From Bacteroidales bacterium UBA5433 (GTDB taxonomy: Bacteria > Bacteroidota > Bacteroidia > Bacteroidales > UBA932), in contig DIRP01000017.1 of the NCBI GenBank assembly GCA_002427525.1, forward strand, positions 15,845 through 29,801: DNA of 13,957 nucleotides, read 5' to 3'. Position numbers and translations under genes: made by a program. The notes below the pieces were generated by a model that worked only from the letters and a program-made list of their open reading frames with translations, was not told the DNA's origin and did not search any database. Shown piece by piece: positions 8,175-13,957 of this stretch; position 1 is the stretch's first letter; each line of letters begins with the position of its first letter.

Positions 8175-9434
8175 ATGCAAAGACACCATGTGTACCGGCT
8201 CCTTGTTATCATTTCTTTTTTATGGAGCAGTTGCTCTTTACAGGAGACACCGGTGGATGAACCCAAATATTTTATAGAAGAACTAGCCACCCTGGATCTG
8301 ACCCTTAAAGATTGGTTGAACGATATGCTGGCAACATTTGGCAATAATGTATCGGAGATCAATATGGATGATATCATCGATCTTATTGACAAAGTACTTA
8401 GTCCCAAAATGCGCGTCGTTGCTATCTCTTACAATACCCGGGATCATTTTGGGAACCCCGTATTGGGAACGGGTTGCTTTGTTTATCCATTGGGTTTAAA
8501 ACCCAGGGGTGTAGTAGAAATGGCTGCTATAGGAAACCTGGACCAGGAAACCTGCCCAACTACCGATGTGCAAAAGGGAACCTTTTACATAGAATCTTTT
8601 CCTTCATTGTTCAACTACATCACCATTACTCCCGATTTGTTGGGCGTACTGTACACACGCCATGTACCTCGGCCTCTTTTACTCGACCACAATTCCGGAG
8701 AGGTAACGTACCACATGCGCAAAGCAGTGGAAGAATACTTACTGGAAAAAGAAAACTACCGGATGAGCAACCGCAGCATTATCATGGGTTATTCACAAGG
8801 AGGGCCGACAGCGCTATCTGTCGCCAAATACTATATGGAGAACCCCACAGGAATTAAGGTTGATATGGTATATACCGGCGGAGGGGCTTACGACGGAATG
8901 GAGGCCTTGAAAGCCCTTATCCGTACAGAAATAAACGGTTACATGGCCATTCCCTGGATTCTCATTTCCATGAATTATTATTACCAATTGGATCTTGATT
9001 TTAGCAAAATATTCACCAATGGAATGGAAAATCCGATAGATTCTCCGGACCCGCTGGAAGGTGGCGACGGATATGCCTACTGGTTTAACGGCACGCACCG
9101 AGCCAGACTGTTGCTTAACCGCTGGGGTACCGATTTAAAGAATTATATGCACCCGGATTTCTTTTCTGAACAACTCAGGGGCGAATTTATGAAAATACAG
9201 GCATGTCTGGAAGAAAACTCCCTTGCCCTCAGCTGGACACCCCCGCCGTTACTGGAAATTTACCTGCTACACAGTAGTGAAGACACGTTCGTTCCCGTAG
9301 AATGTTCCGATTTCCTGTATAAAACATACAAAGAAAAAGGCTGTTCCATTCAATACGAACGTATCACAGGAAACCACCACGAAGCCGGTTTTGAATTTAT
9401 AAAAAAAGCCGGAGCATATTTATTAATTAAATAA
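8175..9434 (+). CDS. Lipoprotein alpha/beta-hydrolase, paralogue 3
   Basis: A 419-residue paralogue, 7 bp after paralogue 2. The signal peptide MQRHHVYRLLVIISFLWSSC places lipid Cys20 after a basic n-region and hydrophobic core; then C-S-L-Q-E, the same C-x-x-Q-acid pattern as its neighbours. Landmarks: YFIEEL at 32-37, SYNTRDHFGNPVLGTG at 85-100, nucleophile elbow GYSQG with Ser207, GGGAYDG at 235-241, GGDGYAYWFNG at 296-306, Asp370 in SSEDTFVP, and His401 in GNHH. The triad is complete, so a hydrolase active on esters at the cell envelope is expected; the substrate cannot be told. It is the most diverged of the three lipidated copies in its central region. The first microprotein gene begins 6 bp after its stop. 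Confidence 0.88.
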   Translation: MQRHHVYRLLVIISFLWSSCSLQETPVDEPKYFIEELATLDLTLKDWLNDMLATFGNNVSEINMDDIIDLIDKVLSPKMRVVAISYNTRDHFGNPVLGTGCFVYPLGLKPRGVVEMAAIGNLDQETCPTTDVQKGTFYIESFPSLFNYITITPDLLGVLYTRHVPRPLLLDHNSGEVTYHMRKAVEEYLLEKENYRMSNRSIIMGYSQGGPTALSVAKYYMENPTGIKVDMVYTGGGAYDGMEALKALIRTEINGYMAIPWILISMNYYYQLDLDFSKIFTNGMENPIDSPDPLEGGDGYAYWFNGTHRARLLLNRWGTDLKNYMHPDFFSEQLRGEFMKIQACLEENSLALSWTPPPLLEIYLLHSSEDTFVPVECSDFLYKTYKEKGCSIQYERITGNHHEAGFEFIKKAGAYLLIK

Positions 9435-9440
9435 AACACT

Positions 9441-9578
9441 ATGACAAGACTTGTTACTGATCCGCATTGGATATGGAAAACATTCGCCATCTTGGGCCCT
9501 CTTTTCTGCTTACTGGGAAACATTTGGTATGCATGGGGCTTTGAAATTATTTCCACAATAGTGGGATGGATTTTATAA
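9441..9578 (+). CDS. Putative membrane microprotein 1 (45 aa)
   Basis: A 45-codon gene, ATG 9441 to TAA 9576-9578, starting 6 bp after hydrolase paralogue 3. Not a family I recognise. A polar N-terminus (MTRLVTDPHWIWK) leads into a hydrophobic helix at about 14-33 (KTFAILGPLFCLLGN, then IWYAWG). One acidic residue, Glu35, separates this from a second short hydrophobic stretch ending in STIVGWIL. Five of 45 residues are Trp (10, 12, 29, 32, 43). Lys13 followed by Gly19-Pro20-Leu21 and by Ala31-Trp32 matches the spacing in microprotein 3 (Lys10, Gly16-Pro17-Leu18, Ala28-Trp29). No Shine-Dalgarno sequence is visible, as usual in this phylum. By the positive-inside rule the N-terminus would face the cytoplasm. 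It could be chance translation, but the series of four makes that less likely. Confidence 0.6.
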   Translation: MTRLVTDPHWIWKTFAILGPLFCLLGNIWYAWGFEIISTIVGWIL

Positions 9579-9599
9579 TAACCTGTAAAAACACCTGTT

Positions 9600-9680
9600 A
9601 TGAATGATTGGTTAAAATACTTAGCATTACTGGGATTGCTTCTTTCCATACTGACATATGTCTTTTTTGGAATTCTGTAA
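9600..9680 (+). CDS. Putative membrane microprotein 2 (26 aa)
   Basis: A 26-codon gene, ATG 9600 to TAA 9678-9680, 21 bp after microprotein 1. It begins MNDWLK and is then wholly hydrophobic to its end (YLALLGLLLSILTYVFFGIL), one membrane-spanning helix with no C-terminal tail. Ungapped alignment with the equally long microprotein 4 gives 8 of 26 identities, including Leu11, Gly12, Ser16, Leu18, Phe22 and Gly24. Lys6 stands six residues before Gly12, as in microproteins 1 and 3. Function unknown. Alternatives include a small toxin of the membrane-peptide type or an accessory subunit of a membrane enzyme; neither has direct support here. Confidence 0.55.
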   Translation: MNDWLKYLALLGLLLSILTYVFFGIL

Positions 9681-9702
9681 CTTCAAAAACAATGTATTTA
9701 TT

Positions 9703-9795
9703 ATGACAATAAACTGGAACCTGATCTTAAAGATCGTCGGCGTAGTAGGACCGTTGCTTACAATGATCTGTCTGGCTATCCTGGCATGGGCATAA
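9703..9795 (+). CDS. Putative membrane microprotein 3 (30 aa)
   Basis: A 30-codon gene, ATG 9703 to TAA 9793-9795, 22 bp after microprotein 2. An ATG at 9692 in another frame stops after four codons. The peptide begins MTINWNLILK and continues as one hydrophobic helix with Gly13, Gly16-Pro17-Leu18 and a C-terminal Ala28-Trp29-Ala30. Only Lys10 is charged. Lys10 to Gly16 is six residues, and the Gly-Pro-Leu and Ala-Trp positions coincide with microprotein 1 when the lysines are aligned, suggesting common descent. Topology prediction: N-terminus inside, C-terminus buried at the far face of the membrane. Function unknown. Confidence 0.57.
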   Translation: MTINWNLILKIVGVVGPLLTMICLAILAWA

Positions 9796-9813
9796 ATCAG
9801 TAAATTTTTTACA

Positions 9814-9894
9814 ATGGACATATTTTCAACAATACTTATTATTTTAGGTTCAATAATGTCTTTCCTGGCCATTATTTTCCTGGGCTTTTTCTAA
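9814..9894 (+). CDS. Putative membrane microprotein 4 (26 aa)
   Basis: A 26-codon gene, ATG 9814 to TAA 9892-9894, 18 bp after microprotein 3. It begins MDIFST and then runs hydrophobic to its last residue (ILIILGSIMSFLAIIFLGFF). Same length as microprotein 2, with identical residues at Met1, Leu8, Leu11, Gly12, Ser16, Leu18, Phe22 and Gly24. Thr6 replaces the lysine present in the other three, leaving Asp2 as the only charge. A small-residue ladder (Gly12, Ser13, Ser16, Ala19, Gly24) could mediate helix packing. Last of the four, with about 150 bp to the next intact gene. Function unknown. Confidence 0.52.
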   Translation: MDIFSTILIILGSIMSFLAIIFLGFF

Positions 9895-9952
9895 AAAAGG
9901 TTTTGTTTGTACCGTAAAAAACATTTAACATTTTATTGAAGTGTTGGATGTT

Positions 9953-10009
9953 TGGGAGGCAGCACTGGAGTTTATTTTTACCGGACTGCTGTATTTATTG
10001 TTAAAATGA
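9953..10009 (+). pseudogene. Scar of a lost hydrolase paralogue (C-terminal 18 codons)
   Basis: Read from 9953, the sequence encodes W-EAALEFIFTGLLYLLLK followed by TGA 10007-10009. The C-terminus of hydrolase paralogue 2 reads H-EAALELIITSILYLLLK. I count 13 of 18 residues identical, with both ending exactly at LLLK-stop, although the DNA has diverged at synonymous sites. No catalytic part of a gene precedes it. Just upstream in the same frame lies HFIEVL (9929-9946), which resembles the conserved YF[VI]EEL of the mature N-termini and the YFIEVL of hydrolase 4; this suggests an internal deletion that joined the two ends. The C-terminal match is strong, the N-terminal one weak. An alternative is a fifth microprotein starting at GTG 9941 or TTG 9944, about 21 residues long. 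Confidence 0.65.
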
Positions 10010-10017
10010 TACCTTTG
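10010..10017 (+). promoter_or_regulatory. Candidate Bacteroidota -7 promoter box for hydrolase 4
   Basis: TACCTTTG (followed by CA) is an exact match to the TAnnTTTG -7 consensus, 28 bp before ATG 10046. A clear -33 TTTG/TTG at normal spacing was not found. The box begins immediately after the stop codon of the hydrolase scar, implying that hydrolase 4 is transcribed independently of the microprotein cassette. Confidence 0.45.
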
Positions 10018-10045
10018 CATTTTCCGATTCTAAATTCTTTCTGTT

Positions 10046-11185
10046 ATGTCTCGTTATTTCATAGAGGTTTTAAAAGAGGGTGTTTTTTCCATTGATGATG
10101 TTTTTGTTGAAGTAAAAAAAGATTTTCCTGCTCTCAAGCTTGCGAAAATTGAGCCCTTGTTGAAGAAACTGATTAAAATGAAAGTCAGCATTACGGCTAT
10201 TTCATACAATACGGTTACTCCAAAGGGGGATCCGGTAGTCTCGTCCGGAATTATTATGCGCCCCAACAACAGACGATCCCTGGGTGTATTGCATTTCTTA
10301 CCGTCGGCCAACATTGACAAATTTGGATCGGGAAGTGACGCACTGCTTATTTTTGAAGGCGTATTGTCCTTTTTCGGATATACCGTAATTATTCCTGATT
10401 TGTTGGGCAACGGGGTCACCAAAGATACACAGGAGTATCCTTTCCTTATGATGGAAAACACCGGCAGGGTTGCCTATGATATGCACAGAGCAGCCATGGA
10501 ATATTTCCCTGCTGTTTTGGGATTTCCTTTGCAAAAACATATTTCCATTGGTGGTTATTCTATGGGCGGTTCCAGCGCATTGGCTTTGGTACGCCATATT
10601 GAACAGGAAAATCCTTCGGATATTATAGTGGACAAAGCCCTTATAGGAGGAGGAATTTACGACCTGTCCGTTGCTTTTGAAGAGTTTGAAAGAACAGGCT
10701 ATGCAGAGTATCCGGCTGCTCCGGGTGTTTTCAAAGCCTACGATTACTGGTATGGTCTGAACCTGGATTATACACAAATCTTTAACGGTCCTTTGCTGGA
10801 AAACATGGATTTCTGGCTTAACAGAACGCATTCCAGAGACCAGCTGGTAGCATGGATAGGAAGGGACCTGCACGGCTATATGCATCCGGATTTTTTCAAA
10901 CCTGAAAAAAACGAACAGATCCAAAAACTTTTGGACAAATTCAAAGAGAACTCGCTGGTTGACAACTGGACTCCTAAAACAGACATACGTTTTGCACACG
11001 CCTCTGACGACCTTTCCGTTCCTACTCGTGTAGCTTCCTATACGTATGAAGAATTCCGCAAAAGAGGAGCTCGTGTTCGTTTGCGGTATGGGAAAGGGGG
11101 GCATTACGAATTTGGAAAATGGTTTTTCCTGCGTATGGCCATGCACCTGGTAGCAAAACGGCTTGCCGTCTGGACTCGGTCCTGA
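10046..11185 (+). CDS. Alpha/beta-hydrolase, paralogue 4, without signal peptide
   Basis: A 379-residue divergent member of the same hydrolase family. It starts directly at the conserved mature N-terminus (MSRYFIEVLKEG against YFVEELATID in the others) and has no signal peptide or lipobox; an in-frame TAA at 10031-10033 rules out an upstream extension. The product is thus predicted cytoplasmic, or the gene lost its export signal. Landmarks: SYNTVTPKGDPVVSSG at 53-68, PDLLGNG at 117-123, nucleophile elbow GYSMG with Ser172, GGGIYD at 201-206, YMHPDFF at 278-284, Asp322 in ASDDLSVP, and His353 in GGHYEFG. The triad is intact. The insert NGMENP...GGDGYAYWFNG of the lipidated copies is shortened here, leaving NGPLLENMDFWLN. 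The C-terminus is basic and unlike the LLLK end of the others. Substrate unknown. Confidence 0.85.
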   Translation: MSRYFIEVLKEGVFSIDDVFVEVKKDFPALKLAKIEPLLKKLIKMKVSITAISYNTVTPKGDPVVSSGIIMRPNNRRSLGVLHFLPSANIDKFGSGSDALLIFEGVLSFFGYTVIIPDLLGNGVTKDTQEYPFLMMENTGRVAYDMHRAAMEYFPAVLGFPLQKHISIGGYSMGGSSALALVRHIEQENPSDIIVDKALIGGGIYDLSVAFEEFERTGYAEYPAAPGVFKAYDYWYGLNLDYTQIFNGPLLENMDFWLNRTHSRDQLVAWIGRDLHGYMHPDFFKPEKNEQIQKLLDKFKENSLVDNWTPKTDIRFAHASDDLSVPTRVASYTYEEFRKRGARVRLRYGKGGHYEFGKWFFLRMAMHLVAKRLAVWTRS

Positions 11186-11213
11186 CAAAACCTGCCAATT
11201 ATTCACTTTTCTT

Positions 11214-11221
11214 TACCTTGG
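11214..11221 (+). promoter_or_regulatory. Weak candidate -7 box for the efflux operon
   Basis: TACCTTGG differs by one base from TAnnTTTG and lies 43 bp before the TolC-like start at 11265, in the 79-bp gap after hydrolase 4. No -33 partner was recognised and no regulator gene or clear operator is visible nearby. Confidence 0.25.
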
Positions 11222-11264
11222 CGCACTATTTGCTCATGTTAACCTGTTTCTAACTAAAACAAAC

Positions 11265-12617
11265 ATGAAGAAATTTGCGAGTATTTTTATTTTGCTGCTC
11301 GCCCTGACAGCAAAAACAGGACATTCTTTGCAGGCGAGGGAAGTTGTGACACCACAGGACACCTTGTATGTTGACCTGCAAACTGCTCTTGAAGTAGCTT
11401 TGTCGGACAATCCGGTTATCAAAATTGCAGACCGCAGCATTGAAAGGGCTGTATATGCAGCCCGAGAATCCCGATCGGGGCTGTGGCCGGGAATTTCGGC
11501 CAGCGGAGCCTACAGCCGTACGCTCAAAAAACAGGTTATGGTAATGGATTTTGGAGGGCAGTCTATGGAAATAGCCGTTGGGACAGACAACAACTGGATG
11601 GGAGGCGTTTCTCTGTCGCTCCCGCTGGTAGCTCCTGCCTTATGGAAGATGGTTCAGCTCTCGGCTCTGGATATTGATATGGCTGTTGAAAAAGCACGCT
11701 CCAGCAAATTAGCCATGATACGTGCTGTAAAGCAGGCTTTTTACTCGCACCTGCTTGCTAAAGACTCGTACGACGTACTCCACAGGAATTACGACAACGT
11801 AGCCTTAAATACAAAAACAGTGTCTGACAAGTATGACCAGGGAATGGCCAGTGAATTTGATAAATTAAGGGCAGAAGTAGCGTTGAAAAATCAGCGTCCG
11901 GGCCTGATGGCAGCAGAAACTGCTGTGGAGCTTTCTTCCATGCAGCTAAAAGCGCTCATGGGATTGGATATTGAATACCCCGTCTTGTTTGAAGGCTCTT
12001 TGTCGTATTTTGAACAGGAGGTTACACCGGAAGGGCTCGTGCCTGCACAGCATTTATCTACAGATGAAAATCCGGAATTGGTGCAACTCGGTATACAGAA
12101 AAAACAGCTGCAAACAGCATTAGAGGCCACAAAAGCTTCTTACCTTCCCACACTAAGCCTGAGCTCAAACTTTCAATATTCTTCCATGAATAACAATTTT
12201 AAATTTTCCAATTACAATTGGTTCCCATACTCTACTGCAGCCCTGGCTTTACATGTTCCCATTTTCAGCGGAATGAAAAAGCAACAACAAGTGAAACAAA
12301 GCAGGTTGGATATGCAGAATCTTGAAGATAGCCGCGTCCAAACAGAAAGAACACTACGCCTGAATATGAGCAATTCTTTGAATCAAATGGACAAAGCAGT
12401 AGAAGAGCTGGCTTCCAATAAAGAGAATATGGCCATGGCAGAAAAAGCTTACTCCATCAGCCGCAAACAATTTGAAGTGGGCATGGGTACCTGGCTGGAT
12501 CTGAGTGCTTCTGAACTGGCGCTTACACAAGCCCGCCTGGCATACCACCAATCCATTTACAACTACTTATATTATCTGGCAGAACTTGAAAACCTGCTGG
12601 GAGTGAATACTTATTAA
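11265..12617 (+). CDS. TolC-family outer-membrane efflux channel
   Basis: A 450-residue outer-membrane factor that would form the trimeric exit duct of a tripartite efflux pump. Start ATG 11265 gives a Sec signal peptide (MKKFASIFILLLALTAKTGHSLQA, cleavage probably near residue 24). An in-frame codon at 11163 would add 34 residues overlapping hydrolase 4 and hide the signal, so it is rejected. The mature protein shows the two OEP repeats: DLQTALEVALSDNP near 36-49 opening the first, and a second ending in ARLAYHQSIYNYLYYLAELENLLG. GMASEFDKLRAEVALKNQRP and the later FEVGMGTWLDLSASELALTQARLAY are the equivalent helix-turn motifs. No lipobox, so probably not lipidated. It lies 12 bp before the membrane-fusion gene, giving the order channel, adaptor, pump common in Bacteroidota. 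Confidence 0.92.
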   Translation: MKKFASIFILLLALTAKTGHSLQAREVVTPQDTLYVDLQTALEVALSDNPVIKIADRSIERAVYAARESRSGLWPGISASGAYSRTLKKQVMVMDFGGQSMEIAVGTDNNWMGGVSLSLPLVAPALWKMVQLSALDIDMAVEKARSSKLAMIRAVKQAFYSHLLAKDSYDVLHRNYDNVALNTKTVSDKYDQGMASEFDKLRAEVALKNQRPGLMAAETAVELSSMQLKALMGLDIEYPVLFEGSLSYFEQEVTPEGLVPAQHLSTDENPELVQLGIQKKQLQTALEATKASYLPTLSLSSNFQYSSMNNNFKFSNYNWFPYSTAALALHVPIFSGMKKQQQVKQSRLDMQNLEDSRVQTERTLRLNMSNSLNQMDKAVEELASNKENMAMAEKAYSISRKQFEVGMGTWLDLSASELALTQARLAYHQSIYNYLYYLAELENLLGVNTY

Positions 12618-12629
12618 AACAAATAACAT

Positions 12630-13643
12630 ATGAAGACATACAGGTTTATTCCGCTGGCCCTGGCCTTTGGCATTCTGTCCGGATGCGGATTCTCTTCAAC
12701 AAAACAACAAGAATCTGTTCCGGAAATAACACAGGTTACAGCTTCACTTGTTGTTGAAGAAGCCGTGCCTCAAATTCAAGATTTTTCGGCAACGGTCCAA
12801 GCCAATGTGACCAATAACATTGCCCCGCAAATGGCTGCACGCATCCAAAAGATTTATGTAGAAGTAGGCGATTTTGTTACCAAAGGACAGAAACTTGTCC
12901 AGATGGATGGCAGCAACCTGGAACAAATCCGCACCCAGCTGGACAACATGGAATTGTCCTTTAAACGGATTGACGAATTGTACCGAGTCGGAGGTGTTTC
13001 CCGTGCAGAATGGGACGCACAAAAGGCAGGGTTGGATGTCATGAGAACGCAATATGCCAATCTTTCGGAAAACACAAAGCTGGTAAGTCCTGTTGACGGA
13101 GTTGTAACTGCACGCCATTACGACAACGGAGACCTGTTTGGGATGAGTATGCCTTTGCTGGTGGTAGAGCAGATTGTACCTGTAAAACTTCAAATTCACG
13201 TTTCAGAATCTTTCTTTACAAAAATTCACAAAGGGATGGAAGTGGAGGTAAAATTAGATGTTTATCCCCAGGAAATTTTTAAAGGAAAAGTATCTATAGT
13301 GTACCCTACTGTAACAGCAGCCACCAGAACATTCCCCGTTGAAATCCTTATTCCCAATGCAGATAAAAGAATAAGACCCGGAATGTTTGCCCGGGTTTCT
13401 ATAAACATGGGTTCAGAGCTCCGTCTGCTGGTACCGGACAGGAGTATTATCAAACAAATTGGTTCCGGAGAACGGTACGTTTATGTATACAAAGACGGGA
13501 AAGCCGAATACCGGCTTATACAGCCCGGAAAACGTCTGGACACGTATTATGAATGCCTCTCCGGACTGGAAGAAGGGGATTTGGTCATCACTACCGGGTT
13601 AAACCGGCTGACCAACGGTGCGCAAGTTGAATTGGTAAATTAA
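12630..13643 (+). CDS. RND efflux periplasmic adaptor (membrane fusion protein), lipoprotein
   Basis: A 337-residue HlyD/AcrA-type adaptor linking an RND pump in the inner membrane to the TolC-like channel. The signal peptide ends in a canonical lipobox, LSGC, with lipid Cys19. Domain order: first half of the biotinyl-lipoyl domain with the barrel strand around 64-93 (APQMAARIQKIYVEVGDFVTKG), a short alpha hairpin at about 95-148, the second lipoyl half (LVSPVDGVVTARHYDNGD at 151-168), a beta-barrel domain (about 180-260, with RIRPGMFARV at 248-257), and a membrane-proximal domain ending in GLEEGDLVITTGLNRLTNGAQVEL. The hairpin is short for the AcrA class but typical of many Bacteroidota adaptors. 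Twelve bp after the channel gene and 6 bp before the pump gene, so one operon. Confidence 0.93.
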   Translation: MKTYRFIPLALAFGILSGCGFSSTKQQESVPEITQVTASLVVEEAVPQIQDFSATVQANVTNNIAPQMAARIQKIYVEVGDFVTKGQKLVQMDGSNLEQIRTQLDNMELSFKRIDELYRVGGVSRAEWDAQKAGLDVMRTQYANLSENTKLVSPVDGVVTARHYDNGDLFGMSMPLLVVEQIVPVKLQIHVSESFFTKIHKGMEVEVKLDVYPQEIFKGKVSIVYPTVTAATRTFPVEILIPNADKRIRPGMFARVSINMGSELRLLVPDRSIIKQIGSGERYVYVYKDGKAEYRLIQPGKRLDTYYECLSGLEEGDLVITTGLNRLTNGAQVELVN

Positions 13644-13649
13644 ACCGTT

Positions 13650-13957
13650 ATGAGTATTTATCAATCAGCCGTCAGGAAACCCGTAACGACCGCTCTTATA
13701 TACGTAGCCCTTGCCGTTATCGGAGTTTTCTCCATGTCCAGACTTTCTGTTGATTTTCTACCCAGCATCAGTGACAATAACATTCTGGTGATGACCACGT
13801 ATTCCGGCGCCAGCGCCGCCGATATAGAAAATAACGTGACCAAAGTTCTGGAAAGTTCACTGAGTACGGTCAGTGATTTAAAACACATTACTGCCTACTC
13901 AAGAGAAAATGCATCGCTTGTTGTCATGGAATTTGAGTACGGTATAGATATTACAGA
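13650..13957 (+). CDS. RND family efflux transporter, N-terminal part (cut by window edge)
   Basis: Starts at ATG 13650, 6 bp after the adaptor stop, and remains open to the right edge: 102 full codons of an expected ~1000 or more. The beginning, MSIYQSAVRKPVTTALIYVA, has the N-terminal amphipathic segment and first transmembrane helix of RND pumps (residues about 13-30). SRLSVDFLPSISDNNILVMTTYSGASAADIENNVTKVLE follows, the start of the periplasmic porter domain, matching the family pattern D-x-x-P-x-I...A-x-x-VE...V-x-x-x-E. Hydrophobe/amphiphile (HAE1) pumps are the closest in feel, as opposed to heavy-metal ones, but the fragment is too short to fix the substrate class. Confidence 0.92.
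   Translation, partial: MSIYQSAVRKPVTTALIYVALAVIGVFSMSRLSVDFLPSISDNNILVMTTYSGASAADIENNVTKVLESSLSTVSDLKHITAYSRENASLVVMEFEYGIDIT

Larger units (their letters stand above)
9895..10045 (+). other. Intergenic stretch between the microprotein cassette and hydrolase 4
   Basis: About 150 bp without an intact gene. It holds a hydrolase C-terminal scar (9953-10009) and a candidate -7 box (10010-10017). I saw no convincing hairpin-plus-T terminator after the last microprotein; GGT...ACC at 9899-9913 is only a 3-bp stem. Confidence 0.6.

Noticed and set aside
9581..9598. Direct repeat ACCTGT (9581-9586, 9593-9598) before microprotein 2
   Set aside because: Six-base repeat, too short to separate from chance.
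9350..9872. Two minus-strand open frames (99 and 81 codons) over the microprotein region
   Set aside because: Low-complexity translations without motifs, one running into hydrolase 3. The plus-strand reading gives four repeated, similar hydrophobic peptides, a better explanation. They cannot be fully excluded.
9893..9928. K-K-G codons at 9893-9901 as further remnant of the lost hydrolase
   Set aside because: KKG also precedes the C-terminal strand in the intact copies, but the distance to EAAL is wrong and a stop intervenes.
9949..10005. 18-codon frame from ATG 9949 (MFGRQHW...)
   Set aside because: Lacks the microprotein pattern; the overlapping frame matches the hydrolase C-terminus far better.
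10298..11206. 302-codon open frame on the minus strand
   Set aside because: It lies wholly antisense to hydrolase 4, whose triad and family motifs are clear; the minus-strand translation has no recognisable domain.
11163..11264. Longer start for the TolC-like gene
   Set aside because: It overlaps hydrolase 4 and places 34 residues before a standard Sec signal peptide.
1..13957. tRNA, rRNA, CRISPR array, insertion sequence or prophage
   Set aside because: No cloverleaf, rRNA segment, regular repeat-spacer pattern, transposase, integrase or terminal inverted repeat was seen.

Overview
The window looks like chromosomal DNA of a member of the Bacteroidota, probably order Bacteroidales. The reasons are moderate GC, starts without Shine-Dalgarno sequences, candidate TAnnTTTG (-7) promoter boxes, many short lipoprotein signal peptides, and a comF-cdaA-mutS2 housekeeping block of Bacteroidota type. 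This assignment is an inference from family resemblance; no rRNA or tRNA gene is present.

Layout. (1) 2-1153, plus strand: 3' part of metK (S-adenosylmethionine synthetase), cut by the left edge. (2) 1150-5557, minus strand: a tight housekeeping operon transcribed comF -> cdaA (diadenylate cyclase) -> mutS2 -> small lipoprotein. It converges on metK with overlapping stop codons. (3) 5607-9434, plus strand: three tandem paralogous lipoproteins of the alpha/beta-hydrolase (secretory-lipase-like) fold, 2-7 bp apart and divergent from comF. (4) 9441-9894: four consecutive tiny genes of 45, 26, 30 and 26 codons, each one hydrophobic helix or little more. The first starts 6 bp after the third hydrolase. 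They share a K/T-x5-G spacing and appear to be paralogous membrane microproteins. (5) 9953-10009: an 18-codon scar closely matching the C-terminus of the hydrolases, left by a lost fifth copy. (6) 10046-11185: a fourth, more divergent hydrolase paralogue without any signal peptide. (7) 11265-13957: a tripartite efflux operon (TolC-like outer-membrane channel, lipoprotein membrane-fusion protein, and the first 102 codons of an RND pump), cut by the right edge.

How the parts may work together. The hydrolases keep a Ser-Asp-His triad and probably act on ester substrates at the cell envelope (three lipidated copies) and possibly in the cytoplasm (the fourth). The microprotein cassette is co-directional with them and almost abuts the third hydrolase, so co-transcription is likely; its function is unknown. 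It is the most novel element of the window. The efflux operon could export hydrophobic compounds, but nothing in the sequence ties it functionally to the hydrolases.
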